A DNA stretch of 64,000 nucleotides from Aulostomus chinensis (taxonomy: Eukaryota; Chordata; Actinopteri; Syngnathiformes; Aulostomidae), in NCBI GenBank assembly GCA_037954235.1, contig JBBMOA010000004.1, positions 3,857,001 through 3,921,000 of the forward strand, read 5' to 3'. This document shows positions 1-13,336 of the stretch, piece after piece. The position numbers and the translations under genes were made by a program. Position 1 is the stretch's first letter. Each line of letters begins with the position of its first letter. The notes beneath the pieces were generated by a model that was not told where the DNA came from, did no database searches, and saw nothing but the letters and a program-made list of their open reading frames with translations.

Positions 1-316
1 GAATGTCGTTGTTTGCCCTCCCAGCCAATCGTGTGCTGCGTGACTGGTTACGTCTCTGACAGCTACTTCTTGACATCAGAATGGATGCCTGGTCATCCCT
101 GGGTGTTCTGGTGCCCCACCTGTTCTCCGGACTCTTTGATTGGCTCAGTCGGCTGGTCAGTGTGTAATCCCACCTGTTCTCCGGCTGTGGCGGGGATGTT
201 ATCCTCCTGACAAACCCACCGTACACCCAGACCTCACCTGCACTCCTCTCCTTCTCTCCCACTACTCACCCATGGGGTAAAAGGACTCTTTTGTCTGCTA
301 CTGTTTCCTCTCTGAG

Positions 317-321
<5 letters not shown>

Positions 322-356
<35 letters not shown>
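322..356. repeat. (GA)n microsatellite
   Basis: An uninterrupted GA dinucleotide run in the first intron. Confidence 0.97.
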
Positions 357-358
<2 letters not shown>

Positions 359-475
359 CCCTCTAGCATCATCACTAGCATGAAGACCAGAGAAGAGGGA
401 GAGAGGGAAGGAGGGGGTCGGTTTGTTTAGCCCCCCTGAGGAGCTGCAGGTGTTGTTGGGAAATTAGACTGCAAC

Positions 476-478
<3 letters not shown>

Positions 479-512
<34 letters not shown>

Positions 513-516
513 TGTT

Positions 517-547
<31 letters not shown>
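479..547. repeat. (TG)n microsatellite, slightly interrupted
   Basis: A TG run with two TTTG interruptions that passes into CG-rich sequence at its 3' end. Confidence 0.97.
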
Positions 548-549
<2 letters not shown>

Positions 550-2691
550 ATACACAACCCTTAGCTGACTTGGTTATACACACACACTCCCACTGCGTAT
601 CCCTACTGCTGCCTCCCTTCAGTGCCTCGTCATTTTCATCACCTCTCATATGACAGCAGCGGCCTGCGTGTCCGTCAAGTACGTCTCTACGCGTCCATGT
701 GTGTTCGGACCTGAACTGCGTCTGACCTGTTACCTGTCCAGCAGAGAGAAGTACATGAGAATGGAAGAAGTCCCAGCGCAAGCTGACAGAGGTTGTTGTG
801 GAGGATTGTCGATCAGTTTATTATTCTGCAAAAAAAAGACTACAACCTTAAGTTTTTCCCGGATTATTTTCCAAAATGTTGTTTGAGCTTTCACAAAAAA
901 ATCGAACACAAATGTCCAATGTCCAAGATTCCTGCTGCTTCCGGCTAATCATCTACCGCTAGTTAGCATGCGTTTACATTTCATCTCAGCCGAATCATGG
1001 TGAAAACTCCTAGCGCACGGTGGTGGGAAGACAGCGAACAGTGAGCAGACGAGCCGTAATGCTTAAGAATGCAATTAGATTCCGTCGGAGCAGTTTTTGA
1101 TGCGTTGGAGACGTTAAAAAAGCAGAGAGCAGCCAGAGTGTCTGTGCAGGCTACCGTGACTGATCCCAGTTGTCTCTCTCTCTCTTTTTTTTTTTTATCT
1201 CTTAAACGGGGAAATGATGAGTTTCCATTGTATTTTTTTAGATCATTAACAGATGGCGCCCCCTCCCTCTAACATGCCCCTCCCCTCCACCCCCATCAGC
1301 GCTGCACATACTGACAGATACTCGTTATCAGCATGAAACCAAGACGTCAAAAAATGAACCTGAGCTGAACTTTCTCTGTAAGCCCTCAAACACAAGCGAC
1401 TGTTGTTTTTATGTAGTTCTTTTGAATGTTTAGGACATTAATAATTCGCTTTATCTCTTGGTGCTCCGGTACACGCTGGGTAGTACCATATTTTCCTTTT
1501 TGTATTTTTGTTCATACACAAAGAAACTGCGATGAAGTGAATATTTCATGTTGAATTTTTCCCATTCTCCACCAAATGTTCATATTTTTTTTCCTTTCGT
1601 TTTTAAATTTTGCGTCGCGGGCTTTCTGTTTGTGCGATGGTATTGGTGTCGTGAAAGGGCAAAAGGGGGAGAAGAGGATGGAGTTACTGTCTGGGGAGAG
1701 CTGCTTCCTTTGAGGAAAGGTAAAAAGTAAAGAGCGTAATTGTTTTTTTTTTTATGCGTTATTGAACACAAGGATGTTTTAATGAGAAAGAAACGAGAAA
1801 AGAATGGGAAAAAAAAAAAACGGCGCTGTCAAATGCGACTACTTGTTTGGTTGCATTTGAAGTCAGTCAGGTTTTTTTGCTTCCTGATAGAAACAAAATT
1901 TTTACATGTGTCCAATAAGAACCAGCTGACGTCTGAGTATCTGCCCTGTGATTGGCTGGAAGCAAACATTCAAATATTTAAAACCTCAGACAGGGGGGGG
2001 GGGCATCTGCAGATCTGGAGGATTTCAAAGTACCTGACGGAAGTTTTTCATTGGCTGCCCTCCTGTAAAACTTTAACTGGGCAGTAAAAAGAGTTTCTAG
2101 GACGAAAAAGAAATGTCAGAGCAATTTTTTTTTTTTTTTTACAATGTGCTGAGGGTACAGGCTTCCTGCTTTTATAGTGGCAGGTCTCGCCCACAGTTGT
2201 AACAGCGGAAGCTCTCAGTTGCTATTCCCTTCTTTGGTGTTTAATGTCACAGGTTCCGAAGAAGGAAGAAAGAGATCCGCACTGTGGGTTTCTTAACTGA
2301 AACCGCAAAAGATCCATAAAAGAATGAAAATCTGGGCTCGGTTGATTTGCACCTCTCTAGGTTCTTGCTCGGTGTAAAGAGGGCGGGTGGGGGGTGGGGG
2401 AGTGAAGTGTGTCTCCGTGGTGGGCGCGTCACCTCGGTGGAACCTGTCGCAGCTACAAATGTTTGTTTTTTTTCAGTTTTACAGGCCGTCCCTCTCACTA
2501 ACTGAACAAACACTCTTGTTGATTTGACACTGGGAGATGGTGGAGGTGGTGACCACCAGGGGAGAGCCAGAGAAGGACCAGCCGATCCAGTACCAGCGCT
2601 ATAATGGTTTTACCCTCCAAGACAGGGACCTGTGACATAGGTGTAGTCAGGCAAAGTCACCAGAACTTCATAGACAGGGTCATTGATGCAC

Positions 2692-2698
<7 letters not shown>

Positions 2699-2755
<57 letters not shown>

Positions 2756-2764
2756 CGTGCGTGT
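2699..2764. repeat. (TG)n microsatellite
   Basis: A long pure TG run ending in three TGCG-type variants. Confidence 0.97.
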
Positions 2765-2863
2765 CCTACTGAGAGCTGTGTGGGCTTGTAGCTGTCAGTG
2801 ACAGCTGGTGGGATTGTGTGTGTTCACAATTTTGGTTTATTATGAAGAGTACAAACCACAGAA

Positions 2864-2901
<38 letters not shown>

Positions 2902-2907
2902 GGGGGA
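2864..2907. repeat. (TG)n(GA)n(G)n compound microsatellite
   Basis: A TG run passes directly into GA repeats and then a short G run. Confidence 0.95.
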
Positions 2908-4757
2908 CTTCTGAAGAACCAAACCAAAGGTTCAATTAATTGGGGACAACATATGCAATTAGAACATGTCCCTAATTGGTAAAAACCCTGCTTTTTTGGG
3001 TCAGTGGTTCAGATTAAGGTTTAGATATCAGGATTATGAGTGATGCCCCCTGCCTTCATTGAAACATCGTGCCAAGAGTGACGTATAGACCAGCCTATAC
3101 CATCCACAGTCGTCTAATCCTGTATTACCCCCTGGGAAGAGAATACAATAGGACCAAGCAGTCCTATCAACCCCCCTGATCGAGGGGTACATATGTAGTT
3201 CAGCAGTTTAGTAACGTCATAACTTCAGGTGTAAAAGATAGATTAATAAGAATGCATTCCTGGGGTTGTGGTTGAGGACGAGGATCAGAGTTCGGGTTTA
3301 GGCAAGTCGGAGTGATGTAAAGACTCCGGGGAATAATGCTAGTTTGTTGTTGTTTATCCAGTCACTCTTGAGCAAATTTAAGTCCCACTATGGTTGCAAA
3401 TGTGAGTTAAAGATTTGCTACTGTAAAACGAACTTCCAGCTTTTGCACATTTACTCTTTTTCAAAAAAAAAATAAAATTTAATTATTGCCATTTCCGATG
3501 CAGCACCGGCACATCAAAAGAGAGAAATATGTCAGTGTGTGTGTGTATTTGTCCTCACACACCAGCAGCAACGTCATGGGTGTGACTGGCTTGGCAGCTC
3601 ATTAACAGCTCTTATCACCTCGGCAGCTCACCGGTTGTCACCCTCGCTCGTCTCCTTCATCGCCAATCGAGACAAATACAAACACAAATATAAAAACCGA
3701 TCAGTCATCGTCCTTAATGTGCCAGATCAGGGGAAAGTGACTCGAAATACAATCATCAGTCCATTTAGAGCCATAAGAGTGCAATAATCAAATCTACTGA
3801 GGCATAAACATGATCTTTATCTGAGCTGTGTAGTGAGTAAATGTGGTTAATGAATGACTTACTCGTGATATATTGCTGTAACTTCATTGGGTCATCCGTC
3901 TTGTTAGACCTGTGTGTGTACGCACATCTATACCGATTGTCTGGGGGCCAACAGATATATTTTTTCCATGCTGTCCACTGGTGACACACCCTTTCCATGG
4001 TTCAGCCCATCCTCTGCACATGTGTGTCATCCCATGTTAGCAGTTGGTGAGCTCTAAAAATAGAGTGTGTTGCCCCTGGAAAGAGAAAGGAAACAACAGC
4101 TGTCTTTTAAATGTAACTTCAGCGCCGAATTCATGAAGTCTTTTCATTCAGTTTGGTCAGAGTGACAAAGTTGCTCTCCGTCCCATTTTTACCGTCATAT
4201 ACACGTTAAAACCGAGATGTTTGCCATCTTTTGGGAGCATTTAATAAACAATGTTTGCATATAAGAGAAATGTATATTTTCAAACTGCATAAAATTTACT
4301 GGTGACCCTCTTTGTCTTTTCTGGAATGCTCAACACGTACTCTTCTTGTTGTATTCTGTGACTTTTCATACCTACGTTTCCTCCACCATCCCACGTCAAT
4401 CAGATAGTCCCAGCAGCGCAAGAACGTCCCACTCCGAGAAGCTCAATCCGCTACAGTTTATTTAGTCACAAAGTAGTCTGGCTCGCTTTGAAAGTGCAGT
4501 AGAATAGACGCAAAAGCCGCACGCTGAAAATCTCTTTCAGTATGTCGTTTGTTTGGGTGTGAGGATTGGCACGAGAAAGAACCCCTGGCACATGGAAGTG
4601 TGAGAGCTGCTGTTGTGTTTAGTTAGGCCCCGGTGGTAACAGATTGTGTCAGGACCTACTTGGATTCAAGTTGTGGTGTGTTTTTAGACTTGAGCTTGTG
4701 TGTGTCGATACATTGAACTGTGAATACAAGGAAATAATGTAAAAACGATTATATCCG

Positions 4758-4778
4758 CACACACACACACACACACAC
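4758..4778. repeat. short (CA)n microsatellite
   Basis: About ten CA units in the first intron. Confidence 0.9.
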
Positions 4779-5581
4779 GTGTATTTCTCTGCAACACTCT
4801 GTAAGAGGCTTTGTGTATTTTTCTTTGTGAGTGTGTGTGACGGCATGTGGGATAACATTGTATTCGCTGCCACTTGTGAGGGAGGGAGGGAGACAGGTGT
4901 GGAGCGCTGCAGGGAGATAAACACACATTAGCCGGCAGATCGCCCGTTTGTTATCTTCGCGTTGAATGAGCACATCCACTGCAGCGCCATGCAGCGGCCC
5001 ACCGTACCGCAGCTGCTGCTTAATGTCACCGTCCTACAGAGGGACTTGTTAATGTGCTTTTTGTCAGACGTTCAGCTGCTCCAATGTTGCTTCTCATTGT
5101 GGGTTATGAAGCCTTCGGATGGAATTTGTGAAGTCGTGTACAGAAGAGGCTTGGCGTTCAAGTCTAAGTGAAAGAAAACAACATTGCTAGGCAACAGTAT
5201 GTGGACGGCAAGATCGGCATGTATGTATGACATATATGAGGTCATTGGAAAGATATTGTTGAACCTTTACAACCATGCTTTTACAATTTGCCGTTATATA
5301 GCCAAGTTAGCTAAAAAGAACATTGGCTAACGTTATATTAGCTAACGTTACTCTTGGTATTAGAAAACATTGCTAACAAGCTGATGATGTAAATGTAGAA
5401 AATGTCAATATAAGGCCATTGGTAATCAATGTTTTCATTTGAAATGAAACAAAGTAAAATTACTGAACGTAAATCAATCCACTGGAAAACAGAAGTCCAC
5501 GAGCTCCACCATTTCTGAAAACGTCACAAGACACGTCAAAACCAATGGAAAGTGGAAGCTTTCAGAAAAAATTCAACTTTT

Positions 5582-5850
5582 GGTAAATGGACTCATTTTT
5601 ATGTAGCGCCTTTCTACCTGAGCAGCACTCAAAGCGCTTTACAATGACATTTCATTCACCCATTCACACACACACTTACACACTGATGGTGGAAGCTGCC
5701 ATGCAGTGTGCCAACCTACACATCAGGAGTTATTATGTGTTTAGTATCTTGCTCAAGGACACTTCGACATGGTCACTGGGGGAAGTAAGAAACGAATTAG
5801 TGACCCTTCGGTTGCTAGACGACCACTCTACATCCAAGCCACACTGCCCA
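5582..5850 (+). repeat. dispersed teleost repeat (GTAAATGGACT... family)
   Basis: The segment carries the marks of a repeat very common in fish genomes: a start like GTAAATGGACTC, then TAGCGCC, CAAAGCGCTTTACA, CATTCACCCATTCACACACA, CTGATGGTGGAAGCTGCCATG, and an end like TTGCTAGACGACCACTCTAC. A 140-codon frame that opens inside it is a repeat artefact. I do not assign a class, and I saw no clear target-site duplication. Confidence 0.7.
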
Positions 5851-6119
5851 CAATGTACTTGTGATATTGTTGTTACCACTGCAGGGTGTGTTCCAGCGGC
5901 GTCTTCTCATGAACATGGTAAACACAGCCCCGAAGGCCCGATTAATCACACTATCAGCGTCTGGTTAGCGGTTAGCTTAAAGAACCAGCCTGTCCTCACC
6001 ATGCTGTGATTGATTTTGCGCTTGTGTTTGTGTGTTTAAGTTACTGAGAAATGACCTCATATATGTCTGACAAGACACCTGTGTCTGAACCTCACCATGA
6101 CTCTTTAACCCCAAACCCT

Positions 6120-6126
6120 ACACACA

Positions 6127-6181
<55 letters not shown>

Positions 6182-6187
6182 ACGCAC
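6120..6187. repeat. (CA)n microsatellite
   Basis: A CA run with a TA and an AA interruption, about 1.2 kb upstream of the first coding exon in the window. Confidence 0.97.
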
Positions 6188-7377
6188 AGATCTATCACAC
6201 AGCAACCCGACCCATCTCCCTGCACTGCTTTAACTGTATTATCCCCCTGAAAATTTCATCTGGCCCCACCACCTGTTGTGTATTTCACCCAGCCTCCCCA
6301 GCCTTGTGTTTCCTTCCATAGGCACTACATATTACAGTTGTGCCAGAAGTAGGTATGAGACTAGACCCAAACCCTCCCAAGGGGCAGAAATCCAAGACTG
6401 ATCCTATTACTCGCAGTCGGAGCTTGAATCAGACCGAATCTACACTGAACGGCAACAACTTAATTCAATCTAGCGGCAAAAGTGTTTCACAGTCAACAAG
6501 TCAAGCTGTCGAGCCTGTGAGCAGATAGGGTTGGCTTCACCCGGTGCAGCTTTACATTACGTACACTGCTCAAAAATATTGATGCTGAATTCTGTTTCCA
6601 TTGGTCCTTTTAGAGAAGAATACTGGCTACTCTCAGTGTCTTAAATGCATCTCTCCAGTTGATTTTGGACTGATTTCATTTTATAAAGCTGATAACACAG
6701 TGAATGTTTTGTACTGTCTCTAAGTAAAAAAAAAAAGGTGTAGAAGAAAATACACAACAGGCATTTATGAGACTGAGTCTAGGGAATTAAATATGGAGCA
6801 GTTTGGCAGGACAAGTCTGTCACGTCTCCAAGTGTAACATGATAATTGTAGTAATGAAAGAAGTAGAAGAAATATATACACGTGTATTATAGCACAAGGT
6901 TTGTGGAGTTTGCATAAAGAGGAAGACGTGGAATTGCTGGTGTATGTTTGTTTGTTAGCATGATATCTCAAAAAATAACGTGTGGATATTGGTGAAATGT
7001 GCTGAAGAGATTGATCATATGACGAGGACCTACCTGTGGAGATGATTTGTATATCCTGAGTCCTGAAGACTGTTGGCAGGATCGAGCTATTCGTGGTGTA
7101 TTTTGGCAGAGGCGTGTGCTCTCTGAGTTCCGTCTTGTTATCAAATTACATCTGATTTTGAAAGGCTTTTTCTTTTCACCTACCATGAAACCTTTGGCAT
7201 CATGTAACCTTCCTGCGCTTTGCTAAAACGGCATAAGCAAAGAATCATAAGTGATAAGTGTAAACCTGTATGCAGATGATATCCTTCTCTCTTTTAATCA
7301 ATTGTTTTGTCTGCCTCGACTGTCAAACATGAATTAAAGGGTAAGATGGGTTAAATTTCTGCTTTGTTTCTTGACAG

Positions 7378-7733
7378 ATGGCCTCCATCACGTTGTTGCC
7401 CTCTGCACGTTGCGTGTCACCATCATCACTGACGACATGCTAACCAACAGCATCACGGTGCGTCTGGAGAACATGTCCCAGGAGCGTTTCCTCTCGCCTC
7501 TGCTCAGTCTCTTCTTGGATGGTGTTGCCGCTGTGCTCTCCACGAAGCGGGAAGCAGTGTTTGTGTTCAACATCCAAAATGACACAGATGTGCAGGGCTC
7601 CATCTTAAACGTAACGTTTTCAGCAATGCAGCCCGGAGGTGCACCTGGAAAAGGGACATTCTTTCCTTCTGAGGACTTGCAGGAGCAGATCTACCTGAAC
7701 AGGACTTTGCTCAGGCTGATATCCTCTCAGGAG
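7378..7733 (+). CDS. celsr2: celsr2 window exon 1: linker between last cadherin repeat and EGF1
   Basis: This exon encodes the stretch from DGLHHVVALC through RVTIITDDML, SITVRLENMSQERFLSPLL and VFVFNIQNDTDV to LRLISSQE. That is the CELSR-specific segment between the cadherin array and the first EGF repeat. Acceptor ttgacag|at and donor gag|gtaaca frame it. It opens with two bases completing a split codon and ends in phase 0. N-glycosylation sequons NMS, NDT, NVT and NRT are visible. It is the first exon after the huge cadherin exon, which explains the long upstream intron. Confidence 0.93.
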
Positions 7734-8683
7734 GTAACACACACCTACACATACACTCCAATGCTGATTCATTTGTTAAAACTAATCCTGCAGTATAATA
7801 AAACAGTCCTGCTGTAAATCTTTTCTCAAAGAGGGTTACAGTGTTCAGTTTCGATTGAATCTGTTTAGAGATGTCATTTTAGAGGCTATGATTGGTGGGT
7901 CTGTTGAGCTGTAATGCTTGATATTATCAAAGAGTACCTAATAATTTGGAAATTGAATGTTCATGCCTTTACTTCAGTCCAAAATAATCCAAGACATGAA
8001 ATTTAAGGTAACAACATTAAACTTCTCCTCTGTAGGTTTTGCCATTTGACGACAACATCTGCCTGCGGGAGCCCTGTGAGAACTACATGAAGTGTGTGTC
8101 TGTGTTGAAGTTCGACAGCTCTCCCCCTTTCATCGCTTCTAACACGGTTCTATTTCGGCCGATCCACCCGATCAACGGGCTGCGCTGTCGCTGTCCGCTC
8201 GGTTTCACGGGGGACTACTGTGAGACCGAGATCGACCTCTGCTACTCTGGACCGTGCAAGAACAACGGACGGTGCCGCAGCCGAGAGGGAGGCTACACTT
8301 GCGAGTGTCTGGAAGATTTCACTGGTGAGTTGCTTGTAATGGAAAAGGATTCTAATAAACCATTGAAATTCAACCTTTCTCACAATCATCAAGATTAATT
8401 TTTATTTCAGAATAAGTCAAATTAAATCATCCTTACATCCAGCCTCCAATTCCAGATTGAGTGACCTTTTACATTGGGCTATTTTTGTAGCATACCCCAG
8501 TCAGCCTCTGACAAGAAGTATTTTTAACTCCAGAGAAACTTTAAAAAGTCAATTTTAAGAATTTGTGAGGGCTCATATTGTTTCTGACAATGGCTTAAAT
8601 AATAAGTTGTACAAAACTGCCAAACCGCACCAACGGGTAATAAATCCTATTGTTCAAGCTTGAGTTTGACCCCAGAGCGTGCG

Positions 8684-8744
<61 letters not shown>

Positions 8745-11700
8745 GCTTGTCCATACATACAGTAGAAGTGTATGGAATGCTGACTGTACTGGTCAAACCA
8801 GATCTAAAATATCATAGAACCCAACAACAAAAAAACCATTAATATTGAAAAGGATTCCTTAAATAACCTTAAAACTGAGATCCAGGGTTACTGAAGCGGC
8901 CTCTGTTTAGATTTAATGTCTTCGATGGACCAGGCGAGTTAATCCAACCACAAGCAGCTGCAGGTTCTTTTTTACCTTCTCCCACAAGTCAAACATGAAT
9001 ACAAAAACTCCTGAGGGGACATAATTTGATGGTAGGGGGTTCAGTGGCTGTCAGCCGTCAGCAGTGACCATCGGCACAGCCCTTTAACAGCCTGCAACGT
9101 TCTTTGCTCCTCAAGTGTTAACTTGTGGGTGACATGATAGTGTGAAACCATTAGGAATGTCTATGACACCAAGAAATATAGGAATGTGTCCGAGAAAGAA
9201 CATAATGGCTCGTGAGCACAGCCCCGTCGATCTATCAATCAGCCCATCACAGGCATGTCAGCGTAAATTGGTATCAAACCATGTATTTTCTGATGTGCTG
9301 CAATAATGTCTTTTTTTACCGATGTTACAGTCCTTGCAATATTCAGTTGGGAGATCATTTATAGGAAGCCTTTCATTGTTCACGTTGAAATCACTTTCTG
9401 AAATATTTCCCAGCCTCAGAGATCTGCCTCTCATGCTTCCCCCAGGTTCATCTGATACCTCACCGACTGTCTCCGCTCCTCTGTCTCTCCCTAATAGAGC
9501 CTGGAGGGTCTCTGACAGCCTTCAACCCTCCTCTCCCAACACTCTCTCACTCTCTTTCCTCTCCTCTTCTTCCTCAATCATATCTTGATGTAATTACCTT
9601 ATTATACCTGCCTTTGTCACTCACTGGCCTACTCTCGCCTCCTACTCCCCATGTCCATCTTCTCCACTAAACCACTATATTTTGCTTTACCTGCATCTCG
9701 GTGTCCCCCCTTTGAAGGTCACAGTTCAACTCTAGATAGTCAGGACCCATCAGGGGCCCATAATTAGGCTGATGACAGCTTCCTCCTTGGGTTTCCTACA
9801 TTACAGGGAAACAGATCCTTATAATTCACCCTCGGAAAAAAGGATTATGCCGAGGAGAGAAGGGCCATTACCTGGTTCCAGGCTGTGGTGCTGAGGCTTG
9901 ATGTGTCATGGGTGGAGAGATCATGTCTGGACAGCAAGATGACACGCAACACTGCAATGGGACACTGAGGCACCCATTACCTATAATATTAGTCAGAAAA
10001 AAGGCAGCTGGTGCATTAGTGGAGGAATTTCAATGAGTCTAGCCAGAAAACTGGGCCCAACTTGTTGTTTCTTGGTGAAGAATTTCATGGTTATTTAGGA
10101 GGAATTTTCCCAGCTGAGAGCCACCACAGTGAGGAAACATGTAGCCGAAAACTTTAGCCAGTGGAGAACAACCTCCAGCAACACCCAGTTCATCTTGACA
10201 ATGGCTTCAGGCACAGGAGAACTTCCAGATAATGAGCCAATCTAAAGGCTCCTTGTTAGTCTGGTTCGTTGAGTTGGTCTCCTGGCAGAGCTCATCATGG
10301 GCAGATGGATTGGTTCAAAACTGCCATGTTTCCTTCTGTCATTTATCTGTTCAAAACTACTGTTACACAACAGTAAACTAGTTTTTAAGTGACACCTCAA
10401 ACCTTTGAGTCTACTATCAGCCTAACTGTTACGACCCACCGGCTGCAGCGGGTGTCTAGGCCAAGAAAAACGGGATGTAACAAGAGCTGCGGTCTGGTCG
10501 TGCGGCCGTTTATTGATCAAGACCACAATCCCAACACAAATATAAACACTGCAGGAGATAGCTGTGCTCGGGTAGCCAACGGTAAGCCCAAAACAACGAA
10601 ACAAACATAACAAAAATGTCTCTTACCTGAAGTAGTGGGGGGTCAAAGGACCCTCTAACTAGGCTATCACTAGCCGAAGGGGCTCAGCACACTCGTCAGG
10701 CTACCAACGGGAAAACAACAAAAATAAAAGTGGCTAACTAACTTAACTACACTGGGCACTTGCCTGGAACCAAACAGAAATTACAGAGGGGCTTCTGCTC
10801 TACCTCTGGTGGATCTAATGCAAAGCGACACTACGTGTGAAAAGCACAGAGAAAAAAGTACGGTATGTGAAATAAACAAAAAAACTCTCTCGAACCCGGC
10901 CACAGCACTCGGGGAGGAAATGAACAAAAGAAACTCTCTAACTAACACGCACAAAGCTACGCTGTCACACACGAAGGTAGCTAAAACACACTCCGAAACT
11001 AGCACTAGCATACGAAGTAGGCACATGGGCGGCGATGTGGCAACAACATGATTCACATTACGCTCCGCCCCAACGTCTGGACCAGGTGGATTGATAAAGG
11101 GAGGAGGGGCAGCAGACGAGGGCAGGGATTGGCTGCAGGCTATTCAGCGGCAACCAAACTCAGTTGTGTTGGCTCCCGTGACCTCATCAGCAGATGCAGG
11201 GCGGCGAAGAACGGGAAGGAAGGAGGGCAAAGGCCCCCGGCCGGTCACGCTTCTTTGAGAAAACATATGTACATGTATTGACTAAACAAATGGAAAAAGT
11301 CTTTATTTCCAGCCTTCCAACTTTCTCACCATTATTTTTGACATCAATCCCATTTTGTAGAATCCTTTATTGAGACAGAAGCTTGATTTTTTCAAGATGA
11401 CGTGATAAAGTGAGCTTTTCTTTTGGACAAAAAAAGTAAATCAAGTTTGCCACACAAAACAGTTACGTTCATATTTAACTGGTGAGCTATAACTTTACAC
11501 GGATTAAATGTATCATTGGCTTTACAAGAGGAATGTTAGAGATCTCTCCCCCTGACTTCACCACTAAGCTCCCTCTTTCTGTCTTTGTCCATCTCCCTCT
11601 TCGTCTCTGACCCCTCTTTGTCTCCCATCCTCTCTCTCCCCTTCAATTGTGGCCAAAATCCCTTTCGAATAAGACCTGTGCTTCCGAGAAACTGGCTCAG

Positions 11701-13264
11701 CAGGGCTTTATCATTGTTGCTAATGTTCAGTTGAAGTCTGGCTTCTTGTGAGCCTGTCCTTTCTGGGAGATCTTCAGCACAAACTGTCAGATTTACCAGG
11801 TTGTCTGTGACAGTTTATGAAGATGTAGACGGAATGCTTTCTGCCCCAAACACAAGTTTCTAATCAAGATTTGACCATCAATCATGAAAACTGTAGCGAG
11901 CCAAACATCGAGGAGAAATGGGGATGAACAATACAAATAAAGTAATGCAGGTCAACACAATTTTAGCGATTGTCTTTCCGGTGAGGCATTTCTTAACCTC
12001 CGCTTTCTACAATATTTCATTCACACTCAGACTTGATTTGAATGATCATATAAACAGCACATCCTGTCACTCTAAGTCAAATTGTGTCTCGTCTTGAAAG
12101 GTGCCAGTGTTATGATTCCTCCCAGGGCAGAGACTGATGCAGGGACCTTGGTGACTCACAGCTGCAGGAGAACTGTTGAACAATTATCAAAAGCTTAAAA
12201 ACCTAATAATTAAAGACCTTTAAGAAGGAAAATGCCCTCTCTGCTATTCAGTTATGTAGTAGCAGTTTATTGACAAGGTGTTTACAAAAGCAGTGACACC
12301 CTGAAAGCTGATGCAACCCAGGTAAACCAATCAGTGAAGACAAATAAACAGTCAAAACAACCAAAGTGTATTAAACAAACCCTTTCTTTTCTTTGCATAG
12401 GTGAGCACTGTGAGCTGAATGCGTCATCAGGTCGGTGTGTACCTGGTGTCTGTAAGAACGGTGGCGAATGTGTCAACCGCCTTGCGGGTGGTTTCATGTG
12501 CGAGTGTCCACCAGGGGAATATGAGAAGCCCTACTGTGAGATGACTACTCGCAGCTTCCCCGGACAGTCCTTCGTCACCTTCAGGGGCCTGCGGCAAAGG
12601 TTCCATTTTACTGTCTCCTTTATGTGAGTACTTCCTTCCCTTCCCTCTTCCTTTGATAATCACTAGGTCACCTATCCAAATGGAGTTGTTAAAAAAGACT
12701 GTATAGCTCACAAAATAACTAGCCGTAAGCTTAGAAATTATATATTAGGTGTACCACACAGCTCGATTTAAAGCCCCTTGTTTCTTCTAATCAGGAATCA
12801 CCTGTATGCAGATGACTAATTTGTTAATGTTATAGCCCAACATTTTGTAATACTGCTGTAACAATCACCCATTATTACATGGTTCTTGTTCTCACAGAAC
12901 CAACTGAAGAGTTTCCACCTTGTGACTAAATAGAAGCATTCTGGTGTTCGGCAGTTTTCAGAGTATCCTCTAATAACTGCATATTTATCCACATATTTAA
13001 GTAAAATATCAAAAATTAGGTAGTAGTTTAAAAATGTCAAATTATATACTTCAACATCTTGATAAAATTTCACAAAAACCTTTTCCCTTTATGCTGCAGC
13101 AGCACTTCAGCTGCATGTATCGGTGTGAGTGAAATGTTAACTTAGGGTAGGAAGCACGAAGAACTGTACACAAAAACACAGTTGAGTTCAGTCAGATAAT
13201 GTGTCAACCAGGGTGTGCCCAGACATGTACACACTTTTCCATTGTGTCCTGGTTGTGTTTTCTC

Positions 13265-13336
<72 letters not shown>

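Larger units (their letters stand above)
1..7377 (+). other. 3' part of the large intron after the cadherin-repeat exon
   Basis: No open frame here resembles cadherin repeats, so the first (cadherin) exon must lie upstream. The stretch holds a (GA)n array at 322-356, (TG)n arrays at 479-547, 2699-2764 and 2864-2907, (CA)n arrays at 4758-4778 and 6120-6187, and a dispersed teleost repeat at 5582-5850. It ends with a pyrimidine-rich acceptor (ttgtttcttgacag) at 7377. A 16-nt direct repeat (cccacctgttctccgg) occurs near 115 and 170. A short ORF with a good start context (2537-2635) is described under findings. Confidence 0.75.
8325..12400 (+). other. intron between EGF2 and EGF3 exons (4.1 kb)
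   Basis: The intron contains a (CA)n array at 8681-8745, a pyrimidine-rich stretch around 9410-9730 and a candidate solo LTR at 10427-11247. No frame in it resembles a CELSR domain and no exon with good splice sites was noticed. Confidence 0.8.

Noticed and set aside
13..210. Cysteine- and tryptophan-rich 65-codon frame at the window start
   Set aside because: It spans a 16-nt direct repeat and does not resemble the cadherin exon end or any EGF pattern.
5587..6009. 140-codon plus-strand ORF
   Set aside because: The first half is a dispersed teleost repeat, so the frame is a repeat artefact.
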